Notes under the pieces: generated by a model
The model's input: only the letters and a program-made list of their open reading frames with translations
Database searches by the model: none
Told to the model about the DNA's origin: nothing
Source: Atherix ibis
Taxonomy: Eukaryota; Arthropoda; Insecta; Diptera; Athericidae
Assembly (NCBI GenBank): GCA_958298945.1
Contig: OY282607.1
Coordinates: 54,723,020-54,787,019 of the forward strand
DNA: 64,000 nucleotides
Reading direction: 5' to 3'
Position numbers and translations under genes: made by a program
In this document: positions 46,927-57,004 of the stretch, piece after piece
Layout of the letters: every line of letters starts with the position of its first letter
How positions within the stretch are numbered: the first letter of the stretch is position 1

Positions 46927-47097
46927 TGTAATGTGACATTAGAAGCAATGTCATCAAAAAAATGAGATGGCCATGAGAAGGGCAACATTGCTGCATGTGA
47001 TAGCTGACGGTCATTATTAAAAAAAAATTATATTAATAAAGCTAATAATTTTATACTTAAATAATATGTTATTTTATTAATTCGCTTGCATATTACA
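46927..47097 (+). repeat. 3' LTR (171 bp)
   Basis: Same length and, by eye, identical sequence to the 5' LTR. It is followed by the second GCTGA target copy at 47098-47102. Confidence 0.95.
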
Positions 47098-47827
47098 GCT
47101 GAAAGAAAATTGAACGGTCGATGCAACTTGATTTTTTGAATAAAGAAATTTAACGTAAACGTCCATATTTGGCCAACAGAAAAGGTGTAATTCTTCACCA
47201 TGACAACGCTACACCGCACGTGGCAAGAAAAACCGTACAAAAAATTGCAGAGTTGGGTTGGGAAACTCTACCTCACCTAGCATATTCTCCAGATATTGCA
47301 TCATTTCACTATCATCTGTTCAGGTCGCTGCAAAACTTTCTTGATGGAAATGAATATATAAATAATGATGGTGTCCAAATGGCAGTGGAAGAATACTTTT
47401 CATCCAAAAATGAGGACTTTTTTTCCAGGCGGTTGGATAAGCTGCCAGAACGCATTATTAATTTTTGAATAAAAAGTGAAAAAAAATTTAGTTTTTTCTT
47501 TAGAAAAAAAACTACAGAACTTTCCCTTACACCCAATACAATCCTGTCATTAAAGAAACTTTATTTTTTTATAATTCTTTATGCACTGTCAAAATGAAAA
47601 TAAAATAAACGTTTCAAATAAGTTTAGTTAATTTTTTTAAATAATTTTATAAATTTTAACAAACATTAATATAACTTTTCTTATTAATTACAAAATTTGT
47701 CTGATTTAGATGAAATACGAATATGTCGAAAAACAATTCCTGACCACATTTAAACAATCGCGAATTTATGAAATCTTCTTTTTATATTTAAGTACTTAAA
47801 AATGTTGTTGTTTTATAATTTTTGCAG

Positions 47828-48484
47828 ACAAATTCATTTGATAAAGAAATCGCACATCTTATGACAACGATACTGAAATATAAAACAACCAACGAGGATG
47901 AGGGCTCTCGTTTTTGTAAAATTTTTGCACTCACAATATACAATATTAATGACGAATATTTACAGGTTGGTCAATTATAAAATTATTTCTATATACAATA
48001 ATTTCTTATTCGAAATATTAATATTAATATTTTAGAAGCGAACAAAAAATTATCCTTTTTTATATTTATTTTGTTTTAGACATTCTTAGTCAAGTCTTTT
48101 ATAGTGCTCCAAAATATTTATCATCCACAAATGAGATCGATATTATCTGGAACAATTTTAATAAATCTGATTCATGCTCTAGCAACAAACATTAAATGTA
48201 GTTCACCTGATGCGTCTGATGAAAACGTTAATCGACTAAATAAGCTGATACATATGAATATATTTATTCAGGAAATGGACATGGAATATCGTAAAGAAGT
48301 GTACGTTGTTGATTTTATCGAAAAGTTTGTTTGTGGAATGTTTTCCATAATCTATTTTTTTTTCTTCCGTTTTTTGTTAATTTAAAGTCATAAGGAAACA
48401 CTAACTATCGCAAAGAAGCATGTTATGACAAAACTAGAACTTCATACACTCTCATTATTGCTCAACAAATCAATTCATTTCTAA
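47828..48484 (+). CDS. Unrecognised host gene, three 3'-terminal exons
   Basis: Three exons fit exactly. The first is 47828-47965 (acceptor tttgcag, donor gttggt; 46 codons, phase 0). The second is 48080-48300 (acceptor ttgttttag, donor gtacgt; 73 codons plus 2 nt). The third is 48388-48484 (acceptor tttaaag; the first base completes the split Val codon; stop TAA at 48482). Introns are 114 and 87 bp, typical of flies. The 151-residue product is helical-looking: 'NSFDKEIAHLMTTILKYKTT', 'TFLVKSFIVLQNIYHPQMRS', 'LSGTILINLIHALATNIKC', 'KETLTIAKKHVMTKLELHTL'. I do not recognise the family; alternating hydrophobic helices would suit a HEAT-like or scaffold C-terminus, which is inference. Exon 1 accepts only phase 0, and I could not identify the preceding exon. 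The transposon block at 41.5-47.5 kb lies directly upstream and may sit in an intron. Confidence 0.65.
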
Positions 48485-48532
48485 TTATGTTAGTATTGTA
48501 TTTTTTTCTACTAGAATGTGTGAAGAATTTTA

Positions 48533-48575
48533 GGGTGTCCAAATGAAAGTGGAAGAATACTTTGCTGGTATTATA
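48533..48575 (+). repeat. Short mariner-derived fragment
   Basis: About 38 bp ('ggtgtccaaatg' and 'gtggaagaatactttgctgg') match the mariner transposase segment at about 47370-47405 (VQMAVEEYFSS). No more of the element is present. Confidence 0.6.
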
Positions 48576-48789
48576 TGATAGCAAATGGTGGACAGCTCAA
48601 CAAAATTAAGTAAATTGCACGGACAAAAAGTTGTTTCCACGTAAAGATTTTTCGTAAATTGCGAAGAACAGGGAAGAGAATTCACTGACAAAAGAAAAAC
48701 GGCACGAAAGTTTTACTTAGCTATGAGCACGATGAGATAAATTACGCAACGCAAAGAGAGTGGTCTTGTTTCCGACTAAATGGGTATAC

Positions 48790-49445
48790 ACATGTTAAAG
48801 CGATGGGGTGAAACATTTTGGTGAACTTCTAAATACTAACCAGTTAGAACACGATTTGGGGTATCGCCAGCGGAAGAAGACACGCTACCGCCATCAAGCA
48901 TCGAGGTCAAAGCGATCGGTCGACTGAAGATCCACAAGTCTCCCCATATCGAAGGGACTGCCAGCGAACTGGTTAAGTATAGAGGCGGTACACTGCACCA
49001 AATGGTTCATTAGTTAATAGTTCAAGTAAGCGACAGAGAGTCAATACGCGACGACTTGGCATTATATGTCCTATAGTCAAAAAAGGAGATATCACAGAGT
49101 GTAGTAATACTAGAGGTATTACCTTGCTGAGTACCATCTATAAGATATTCCCCGCTACCTTACTAGTCAGGATAGTCGGCTTTCACCCAAAAAAAAAGAG
49201 TCTTGACTCCAGGGAAATCAGCAACACTGTTTGAATATGGTGAACAGATCAACCAGTTGTTCCCCGACTCACATTCATTCGAATCACTTTCAAAGCTACT
49301 TAACATCCATAATTGTATCTGACAAGGAGACACACTTTCCTGCATTCTCCGTAATCTGGCACTGGAAGAAGTAATTCGTGACTCAGAGGTTAGCATGGGA
49401 AGTGCAATCCTTATTAGGCCTGCTCAGCTTTTATCATACGCCGTT
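48790..49445 (+). pseudogene. Non-LTR reverse transcriptase relic
   Basis: In broken plus-strand frames it reads 'ELVKYRGGTLHQMVH', then 'KKGDITECSNTRGITLLSTI' (finger motif KKGDxxxCxNYRGITLLST) with 'YKIFPATLLVRI', and later 'EEVIRDSEVSMGSAILIRPA' ending before the active-site box ('LLSYA'). Motif order matches a non-LTR polymerase N-terminal half. The region between is decayed and the YADD and thumb are missing. Confidence 0.75.
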
Positions 49446-49587
49446 CGAATGGATTTTTATTTGTGCACATAATTATTTTGATATAATGAAATAACTGACA
49501 ATTTATATGTTTATGGTATATGCTTGTTTTTTCCACTTTATAATTCTGTTTTAATAAATAATACATAAAAATATAATAAATAAATAA

Positions 49588-49760
49588 ATGAAAATGGTTT
49601 TAAACGAACCGCTTCAATCGTAATACTGAAGTTTAAAATTTGCCCCCACTGATTTACGCCGTTTCTGTTATTTTGCATGTGTGTACGTTCTACAAATATA
49701 TTGCCCACAAAATTCGGCCACAATTTTTATGTAGAGGCCTATCCAGTTCTTCTTTAATCT
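49588..49760 (+). repeat. Dispersed repeat shared with 21815-22010
   Basis: About 170 bp closely similar to the repeat next to THAP/P-like copy 1 ('cccccactgatttacgccgt', 'agaggcctatccagttctt'). No transposase remains nearby. Confidence 0.75.
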
Positions 49761-49764
49761 AAGG

Positions 49765-52700
49765 GCTAGACTACTTATTATTTTCCAATGGCCTCAAAAC
49801 TCTATCTACAAAAATTAGAACTTACATTTTATTACCAAAAAGTGCTGCCAGATGCTCTTAGAAATACTTCAATAAATGTTAACATAGGAGTTGTTTATGA
49901 GCCCTGGTAATGCAATTAAGCGGATGGAATTCCTACCATCAGTTGAGCTTATTAAATTAAACTCAGAAATGGTTATAAGCAATAATATATTGAATTTGAA
50001 GACTTTTATTAATATTAAATCGATTATCGAAAAATATATAATAAAAATAATTCGATTTTTGTAAAAAAAATTCTCAAAAGTAAAAAAAAATTAAAGAATA
50101 TTAAAAGTTTTAAAACGAAATTTTCTATTTTATTTTCAATTTTTCTTTTGATAGTTAAATACAATCAATTTGCCATTTTATTAATTATTTGTTTTAATCT
50201 TTCTGAAGAGTACATTTTCAAAATTTACAGAAACATTTAACTTTTGATTTTATTTAATAATATGCATTTTAATAGTTTCGAATTGAAATTTTTTATTCAT
50301 GAATATTGATTGATAAGATTTCTTTTTGTTTATGAATTTTATCATGATAATAATTAATAAAAATAAAGAATTATTATTGTCTGATATAATAATTAATCAG
50401 ACATACACGTAGAAATCTCTTGTTATGCAGCTAATGCATTGATTAAAAAATAAAAACCAATTACAACTTTTTGTTATAATGAACGACTGGTTTTTTTTTA
50501 CATAAAAATAATCTTTTTGTTTTTCCTTTTTATAATTATAATTTATTTTTTCCCAAGAAACACAAGAATATATCCTGAAAGATCATATAGTATATATTTC
50601 TTTTATTTGAATTCCACTTTTAGTTTATTATTTATTTTCTATCAAACAAAACCGAATGAATACAATAAGATCTTTTGCAAATAATTTCGTGATTTTAATT
50701 GAATATGTTTCTCTTTTTTTTTAAAAAAATATTTAAATACAATGTTAATTGCAAATTAATTGATTTTTTTCTTTTTTAAGCTTATTTTAAATCAATTTTA
50801 TTTTAAATATAAATAAACTGAGTTCAAATTTACATTGTATTTTTTTTTTATATTTTTTAGTGATTTCTATATTAAATCATTTTGAATTTGTTATATATTA
50901 ATTAAATTTCAATTAATTTATATTAAATAAGTTTTATAAATTTTTTTTTCTTCTATTGATTAGAATTATATTGTTGGATTCTTTTTCTCATGTGAGTGAG
51001 ATATTCTTAGAAAGCAAATGCCTATAGGTGACAAACTATTATCACTCTTTACTAGTATAACACCTCAGGATATTTTTGCTTTTTTTCTGTTTCAATGCTT
51101 CTGCACTTATATACTCACTGAGCGGTAAATGTAGCGCTACAATTGATTACTATTGATATTGAAACACCTATTTAACTAGTCCAAACTTCTACTAATTCAG
51201 CTGTTTTATATTGTACAATTTTAGTCGGTTAGTGAAGCCATCATTATTTGCTATTACTGCATTTATAAGGGTATCAGCATAAATCTCCAAGCTGAAATAT
51301 GATGAGAACTAAATTAAATTTTCGAAATTAAAATAATGAATATTTTTTACCTAATTTTTTTTGGTACCTTTTCCATGTAAGGGTTGTTGTATTATGACCA
51401 ACAAAAAATGACATATTACATTTTATTGCTTTTTTTTTCTTGCAAATTTCAAAAATAATTCTCTGTTTTTCTGTCGGAAAATTTTGGTGCTTTTCTGTCG
51501 CATTTTTATAAGCAAATAGTATTCATAATACCAAGATATGGATTGAATGGTTTTTGGATCATTCAGAATACTCTGCATTATTTTGTTGAATACTTTTGAA
51601 GGCAAAAATATTGTGTTATTTTCCTTGTTCTTGTTTATATAAAATAAACAAACTGTTCCCAATTGAAAAAATTAAAATTTTGTCCGATAAAAATTTGTTG
51701 ACTTCATTATCAGAAATGAAAATAAATCTTCTCGAGATATTTTATGAGTTTCGTAAAAAAATCTCAAATAATTTACACCAACTAAAATGAGCAATTGCGA
51801 ACTATAAATACTATTAAATAACATTTTGTATTTAATGTTATTAAAAATACTATTTATCTAATATTATTTAATTAAGACAGTAAGACGTTTCCATAAAGGC
51901 AGAGTGACATATAAAAAAATTGGACCACTTTTTCTTATATATGTATAATTTAAAAAGCATTTGTGGCACTAAAGGAACATCTATCTACCTTATAATATTC
52001 ATAGGACATAGCTTGAGTGAGATACTTTAAAAGGATTTTAAATAGCTGCGGCATAGCATTCCACAGTACAGTATTCAAATGTCTTGTAAAACATGTGTAG
52101 TGGCTACATTTACCAAAATCTATTAAAAATATATTTTTTCTTTACTACTTTTATTTTTCAAATATAAATATATAAGTTATTATAATTTTTATATAGAAAA
52201 AAAATTGTTTTTTCCAAATTTTTCGTAAAATATTTAAATTTTTTTTTCATGAAAAAATATTATGACCTAATTCTACTTTTTTTGTTAATTTGTTTTTTCT
52301 TCTTCTTCATCTTTTTTATTAAAAGTCTTTATTTTTCCATGTGCTTTTATAAAATAGGCTTACATTGTTCACAATTCCGTTAGTTTTATTTATCAATTAT
52401 GAATGATAAAATTGTTTTTTTTTCTTTCTTATCCCTAATATTAGATAAATTTTTATTTTTTATTCATTACCAATTAAATATATATTTTCAATGTATTTTT
52501 TATTAATACATAAGAAATTTTATATTTTTTATTTAATTATATTCACTCATAAATATATTGTATATAAATAGATAATTTACTTAATTAAGCTATACTAATA
52601 ATAATATGAGAATATATTATTCAAATACCACACTTTAAAAATGAATACCATTTTTTTCAATTATTGACAATTATCTATACATTTTATAGAAAGACTTCGA

Positions 52701-54850
52701 ATAACTAAAATCTTTCTGTTTTTGGTCATTGAAAAATATATTTTTATAATTATTATAATTGGTTTCCATTTGACTTTTATTAATTCGTCTTGTTTTGTTT
52801 TATTTTATATTTTATTTACGATATTTTTTATATAATTATTTTGACGAATGCTTATTATTTTGACTATTTTCAAATAAAAAGTTACAAATATGTTGTTCAT
52901 TCTAATTTGTAATAGTAAATATACATTTACGGGTATTTATGCATGTATAATAGCGATGATAATAATAAAATGTTTATATTTTTGATAAAATAATAATTAA
53001 TTTTTTTCGACTTGAAAACTGTTCGGATTTGAATTGGAATTTTTTAAAAGATTGCTTACACGTAACTGACAAAACCGTATTGGCTAAAGTGGTCAACTAA
53101 CCGATTTTATAATAATTGGTGTATAATGAAGAAGCAGTAGGAAAAATTATAACAAAAAATAACACGGGAGCTGTTCGAATAACAATCATTTTTGTTGATA
53201 CACGTAATGTAAATTAAATTGAACTGCATAATCATTTTTGTTGATAATGAAGATTTAATTCAAATTTTTCTGTACTTTTATCAAACGATTATTTTTTCTG
53301 GTAGATGTAGATGGACCTTTGCATTTTAGTTTTATAAATTTTTGCAATATAATTCAATTAATATTGTTATTTTTCCTATAATGTACCTTGTGTAATGTCA
53401 ATAAAATCCTTATGAACAGTTTTCGTTGTTTTTTTTTTTTGTTTGCGTTTGTAAAATTCTCTATTATTAAAACATCATTATTATTATAAACCTTCAAATC
53501 TATGTATTTTCAATTTATTTATATTTCTTTATTTATTTTCTTCTTGTATTGGTTGATTTATATATTGGGGAGATTTTTAAATCTAATTTATTGCTTACAG
53601 TCTCAAATAATTTACTCTCAGTCATTATTTAATAATTAATTTATAATTTATTCACACTAATCGTCATGAGCACCGCCGACCTAAATAAATCATCTCATTA
53701 GAAAAATTCGTTTTACTACATAATTTATTCTATGAATATCATTTATAAAATAATGTATTAAATATTTCGTTTTAATTTTCTAGAATAATTTACTTAAAAT
53801 TATATTTTTCTTTTGCTTTGTTTTTGCAAATTTTATTGTTTTTAAATTTTGTATTTTTTTTTGTTTTTGATCATTTAAAATTCACTTTAGTCAAAAATAC
53901 AAAACAAACCACACAATTCTATTTTGTACTCGCACTTGTATTCGATCGTGTTTGGATTTTTTTTAAAATTTAAATTAACATCCTTTTATGGCAAAAAGTA
54001 TAAATACTTTTTATAATAAAATATCAGTGCACATATATGTATGTATATTTTTTATATTAAAAATACTTATTAAATATACAAAATTACAAGTGAAATATGT
54101 TAATTTTTTGAGTTGTTTTATTGCTATTACATGTACAAATAAATAAATATCATTGTAATTGACACTATACTTATATGCATATATAAATGGTCAATCAATT
54201 AAATAAAATTTAACACTACAATATTCATCAATATTATTTATTATAAATATGAAATTTTTGTATATTTTATTTAATAATATATTATTATCAATATATTAGG
54301 CAATAAATGGTTTTTGTATACGTAGAAAATTTATCTAAATACATAATACTCTTAATTATATGAAAAATTTATACTACAATAGAAAAAATTTATCTAATGC
54401 AAATATTTGATTGATTTTATTATTATTTTATTATTTGTACTATCCATCAGTTGGTCTCATTCGTTGGGTATATATAATTAAATATAGTAAATTTTTATTT
54501 AAAAATGACATTGTTTAAAAATATAATAATGTGTAAACAAATTTTTATCTATTATTATTTCTTATAAATAATTAGACTAACTTCTAATTGCGTACACCCA
54601 ATTTTTGATTTATCTTAGGACTGAATATAATTTTTTTTTAATCCTTTAATAGTGTTTACTATGTTTTCGTTGACATTTATTCTATAATCTAAGTTAACTG
54701 TAAGTTGTCAATTTGACTCATTAACGAGTTTGTTGCTATATACTCGTATATAGAAAAATTTAAATAATTTTTTAAAAACATGTTGGTTTTTAATAGATTT
54801 ATAAAATGTATACAAATACTTATTCCCCTCCACACTACTTAGTTTCAAAA
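49765..54850. other. Very AT-rich, gene-free stretch
   Basis: Extended A/T homopolymers and AT dinucleotide tracts, no recognised coding motif and no transposon signature. The small open frames at 51423-51790 and 54708-54890 are AT-driven. The tract 'ttgactcattaa' occurs at about 54713 and about 54892, the second just inside the piggyBac-type relic. Confidence 0.45.
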
Positions 54851-54862
54851 ATCCATATGTAC

Positions 54863-56998
54863 TATACCTATTTTGACGGATTTGAGTCAAATTGACTCAT
54901 TAAATACTTTTAAAGTTGCTAGTTTTACGCACATGTAACTTATTTCTCGTGCATACAATTTTCTTGTAAACACTCTGATACGAGAGTTTTAATGTTCAAA
55001 CTTGTAAATTTACTAGTTAGAAATCTATTGCAATATTGTGAAATTCTTTATTGCAAGTCTTTTCTGTTGAAAGCTTTAATTTCAATTTGTGATACCGGAG
55101 AGAATAGTGCATTTTTAGTAACAAACAAAAATTTAGTTTTTTTTAAGGATTTTTGCGTACTAAGGTAAGTTCAGAATTTATTTATAAGATGTATTTACGT
55201 AATTGTAAATAAATATTTCAGTTCTATATTAGGGTTGTTATTATGATAAAGAATCGAAGAGATCTTGAATTGGGGGAAAAACTGACCCAAATAAGAGAAG
55301 ACCAATCAGACATGGAATCTGATGCATCCGATGTGGAACTATATAAAAATATGGATGAAATGGAGAATCAATTGAATTTTCGAGCAGTGAAGATGAAAAT
55401 CTTCATCATACAGCTCCTAGAAAAAGAAGAGCTTTTTTTCTATCTGAAAGTGAATCAAGTGATAGTAATCGTTATATAACTCATGGCAAAAATAGAGTAC
55501 GATATATTCCAGGTTTTGAAACCGAAAGTGAATTAGACACTGCAGATAGATCTTCTAATGAAGAAATTTTAACACAAAAAGCTGCTGATGGGACATTATG
55601 GGTAGATTTCCCGGTCATACCAAATTCAAAGACGTCTTAGGGCCGACTTCCTATGCCAAAAGAAAGAGTGCTTTTAATTTGATAATCAACGAAACCTAAT
55701 TGAATATATAAAATCATGCACTGAACTCGAAGCTCGTAAAGTTTTGAAAAAAGACTGGACAGTAAGAAAATCGCAATTATGGGCCGTTTAGCAATTTTAT
55801 ACGCTAGAGAAGCTTATAAGACAAGAAATTTGGAGTGTTCTTATTTATGGTCTAAGAAGTTTTCCCAAACAATGTGTACAAATAAGTTCAGAGAAATACT
55901 TCGATGTATACGTTTTGAGAAGAAAAATTAACGAAGTGAACGATTGAAAACAGACAAATTTGCCTTGATTTCAATAGTATAGAAAAAATGTATTGCGAAT
56001 TGCCAGGCTTGTTATAAACCTGGGCATAAGATAACAGTCGATGAGCAATTGTTCTCAACTAAAGCCAGGTGCCCATTTACTCAATACATGCCGAATAAAC
56101 CAGATAAATTTGGCATCAAATTCTGGTTAGCTGCGGATGCTAGAAGCAAGTATCTTCTAAATGGTTTTCCCTAATTGGGCAAGAATGAAGTCCGCGGATA
56201 AAATATTTCCTTGAGCGAGTTTGTTAGAGCCATATTTAGGTTGTGAACGAAATATTACCACAGACAATTTTTTTACAAGCCTATCACTTGCAAAAAGGTT
56301 ACGTGTCAAAAACACTTCATTGGTTGGAACAATACGAGCAAATAGAAAAGAATTGCCTAAAATTGCGAAAGCCAAGAAGGACAACATGACACGGTTTTTC
56401 ACACAACTTCATAAAACGAAGGACTGTACTCTTACTATTTATAAAAGTAAGCCCAATAAAAAAGCTCTACTATTGACCTCAAAGCATCGAAGTGTAGAAA
56501 TTGAAGAAAAAAAATATGTACCAGAAACTACAACATTAAGTATGGAGTTGATATACTTGATCAAATGCGGCGAAAATATAGTACCAAAGCCGGCTCTCGC
56601 AGATGGCCCCTTCACGTTATCTATAACATCTTAGATTTAGCAGCAATCAATGCTTGGGTTTTATAAAAAGACGTCACTCAAGTAAATATCTCAAAAGAAG
56701 AATTTATTTTGCAATTGGCTGAAGAACTAAGCGGCAACTATGACCATGAAGCCGAAAATACTTTCGGTTGAATTGTCCATGAAGCCGAAAAATCAAAACG
56801 GTTGAATTGTCAAGTTCAAGTGTCATGCAGGAGAAATAGAAGTAAGGGCGTCTGTGCTAAATGTAATAAAAAATCAGCGGACAATGTATTTTAAAAACAC
56901 AATAAATATGCAAAAATTGTTTTGAATAAAGTGTCTTTAAAATAACATATTTTTTTTTTTAAAACTTAAATTTGAATGTTTGTGTCAAAATAGGTATA
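54863..56998 (+). mobile_element. PiggyBac-type DNA transposon relic
   Basis: A 15-bp perfect inverted repeat ('tatacctattttgac' at 54863 and its complement at 56984-56998) encloses a decayed transposase, giving about 2.1 kb. These may be subterminal or terminal repeats. No TTAA was found directly abutting them, so the exact ends are unproven. Confidence 0.7.
55243..56940 (+). pseudogene. PiggyBac-type transposase, disrupted
   Basis: Acidic N-terminus (55243-55560, rich in Asp, Glu and Ser, as in this family), then in shifting frames 'ITVDEQLFSTKARCPFTQYM' with 'PNKPDKFGIKFWLAAD' (first catalytic Asp, about 56041), 'TTDNFFTSLSLAKRLRVKNT' (second Asp, about 56255) and 'GVDILDQMRRKYS' (third Asp, about 56549). 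A Cys-containing C-terminus follows ('KGVCAKCNKKSA', about 56845-56880). All three Asp motifs are readable but at least six frameshifts or stops break the gene. A 28-bp near-duplicate ('catgaagccgaaaa') occurs at 56745-56800. Confidence 0.85.
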
Positions 56999-57004
56999 TA
57001 CGCA

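Larger units (their letters stand above)
42332..47097 (+). mobile_element. Ty3/gypsy (Mag-like) LTR retrotransposon, young
   Basis: Length 4766 bp with 171-bp LTRs that appear identical, a primer-binding site, a gag-pol region, a polypurine tract and a 5-bp target duplication. Very short LTRs, one long gag-pol frame, paired zinc knuckles in gag and absence of env are features of the Mag lineage; the lineage call is an inference from these traits. It sits in sense orientation inside a mariner. Identical LTRs imply recent insertion, but two in-frame TGA codons interrupt the coding region. Confidence 0.9.
41753..47468 (+). pseudogene. Mariner transposase interrupted by the LTR element
   Basis: The ATG at 41753 opens a mariner N-terminus ('LRHCMLYKFQKGNNAMDAKK'), with a frameshift near 41840 into 'YQRWFAKFCSGDFSLKDEPR' and 'FVSKLSIWVPHELSE', then the first catalytic Asp in a TGDEKW-type motif near 42200. 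The reading stops at 'HYELL', where the retrotransposon entered. After 47103 it resumes with 'LANRKGVILHHDNATPH' (second Asp) and 'LPHLAYSPDIASFHYHLF', in which the third catalytic Asp of SPDLAPSDYHLF is replaced by His. It ends 'RRLDKLPERIINF' at 47466. Frameshifts and the Asp-to-His change mean it was probably already dead before the insertion. Confidence 0.85.
41521..47536 (+). mobile_element. Mauritiana-type mariner split by an LTR retrotransposon
   Basis: The terminal repeats 'ttgggtgtaagggaaaattc' at 41521 and its near complement ending at 47536 are flanked by TA (41519-41520 and 47537-47538). Removing the inserted LTR element (42332-47097 plus one 5-bp target copy) leaves about 1.25 kb, a normal mariner length. 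Near its left end is a 22-bp unit repeated two and a half times (41626-41680). Confidence 0.9.

Noticed and set aside
47720..47815. Possible extra upstream exon (acceptor ctgatttag) before 47828
   Set aside because: None of its phases joins the 47828 exon without a stop: the only donor (gtactt) leaves the wrong phase or a terminal TAA. Not included in the gene model.
54708..54890. 60-codon minus-strand frame near the piggyBac-type relic
   Set aside because: AT-rich composition, no motif, and it overlaps the repeated 'ttgactcattaa' tract rather than any transposase homology.
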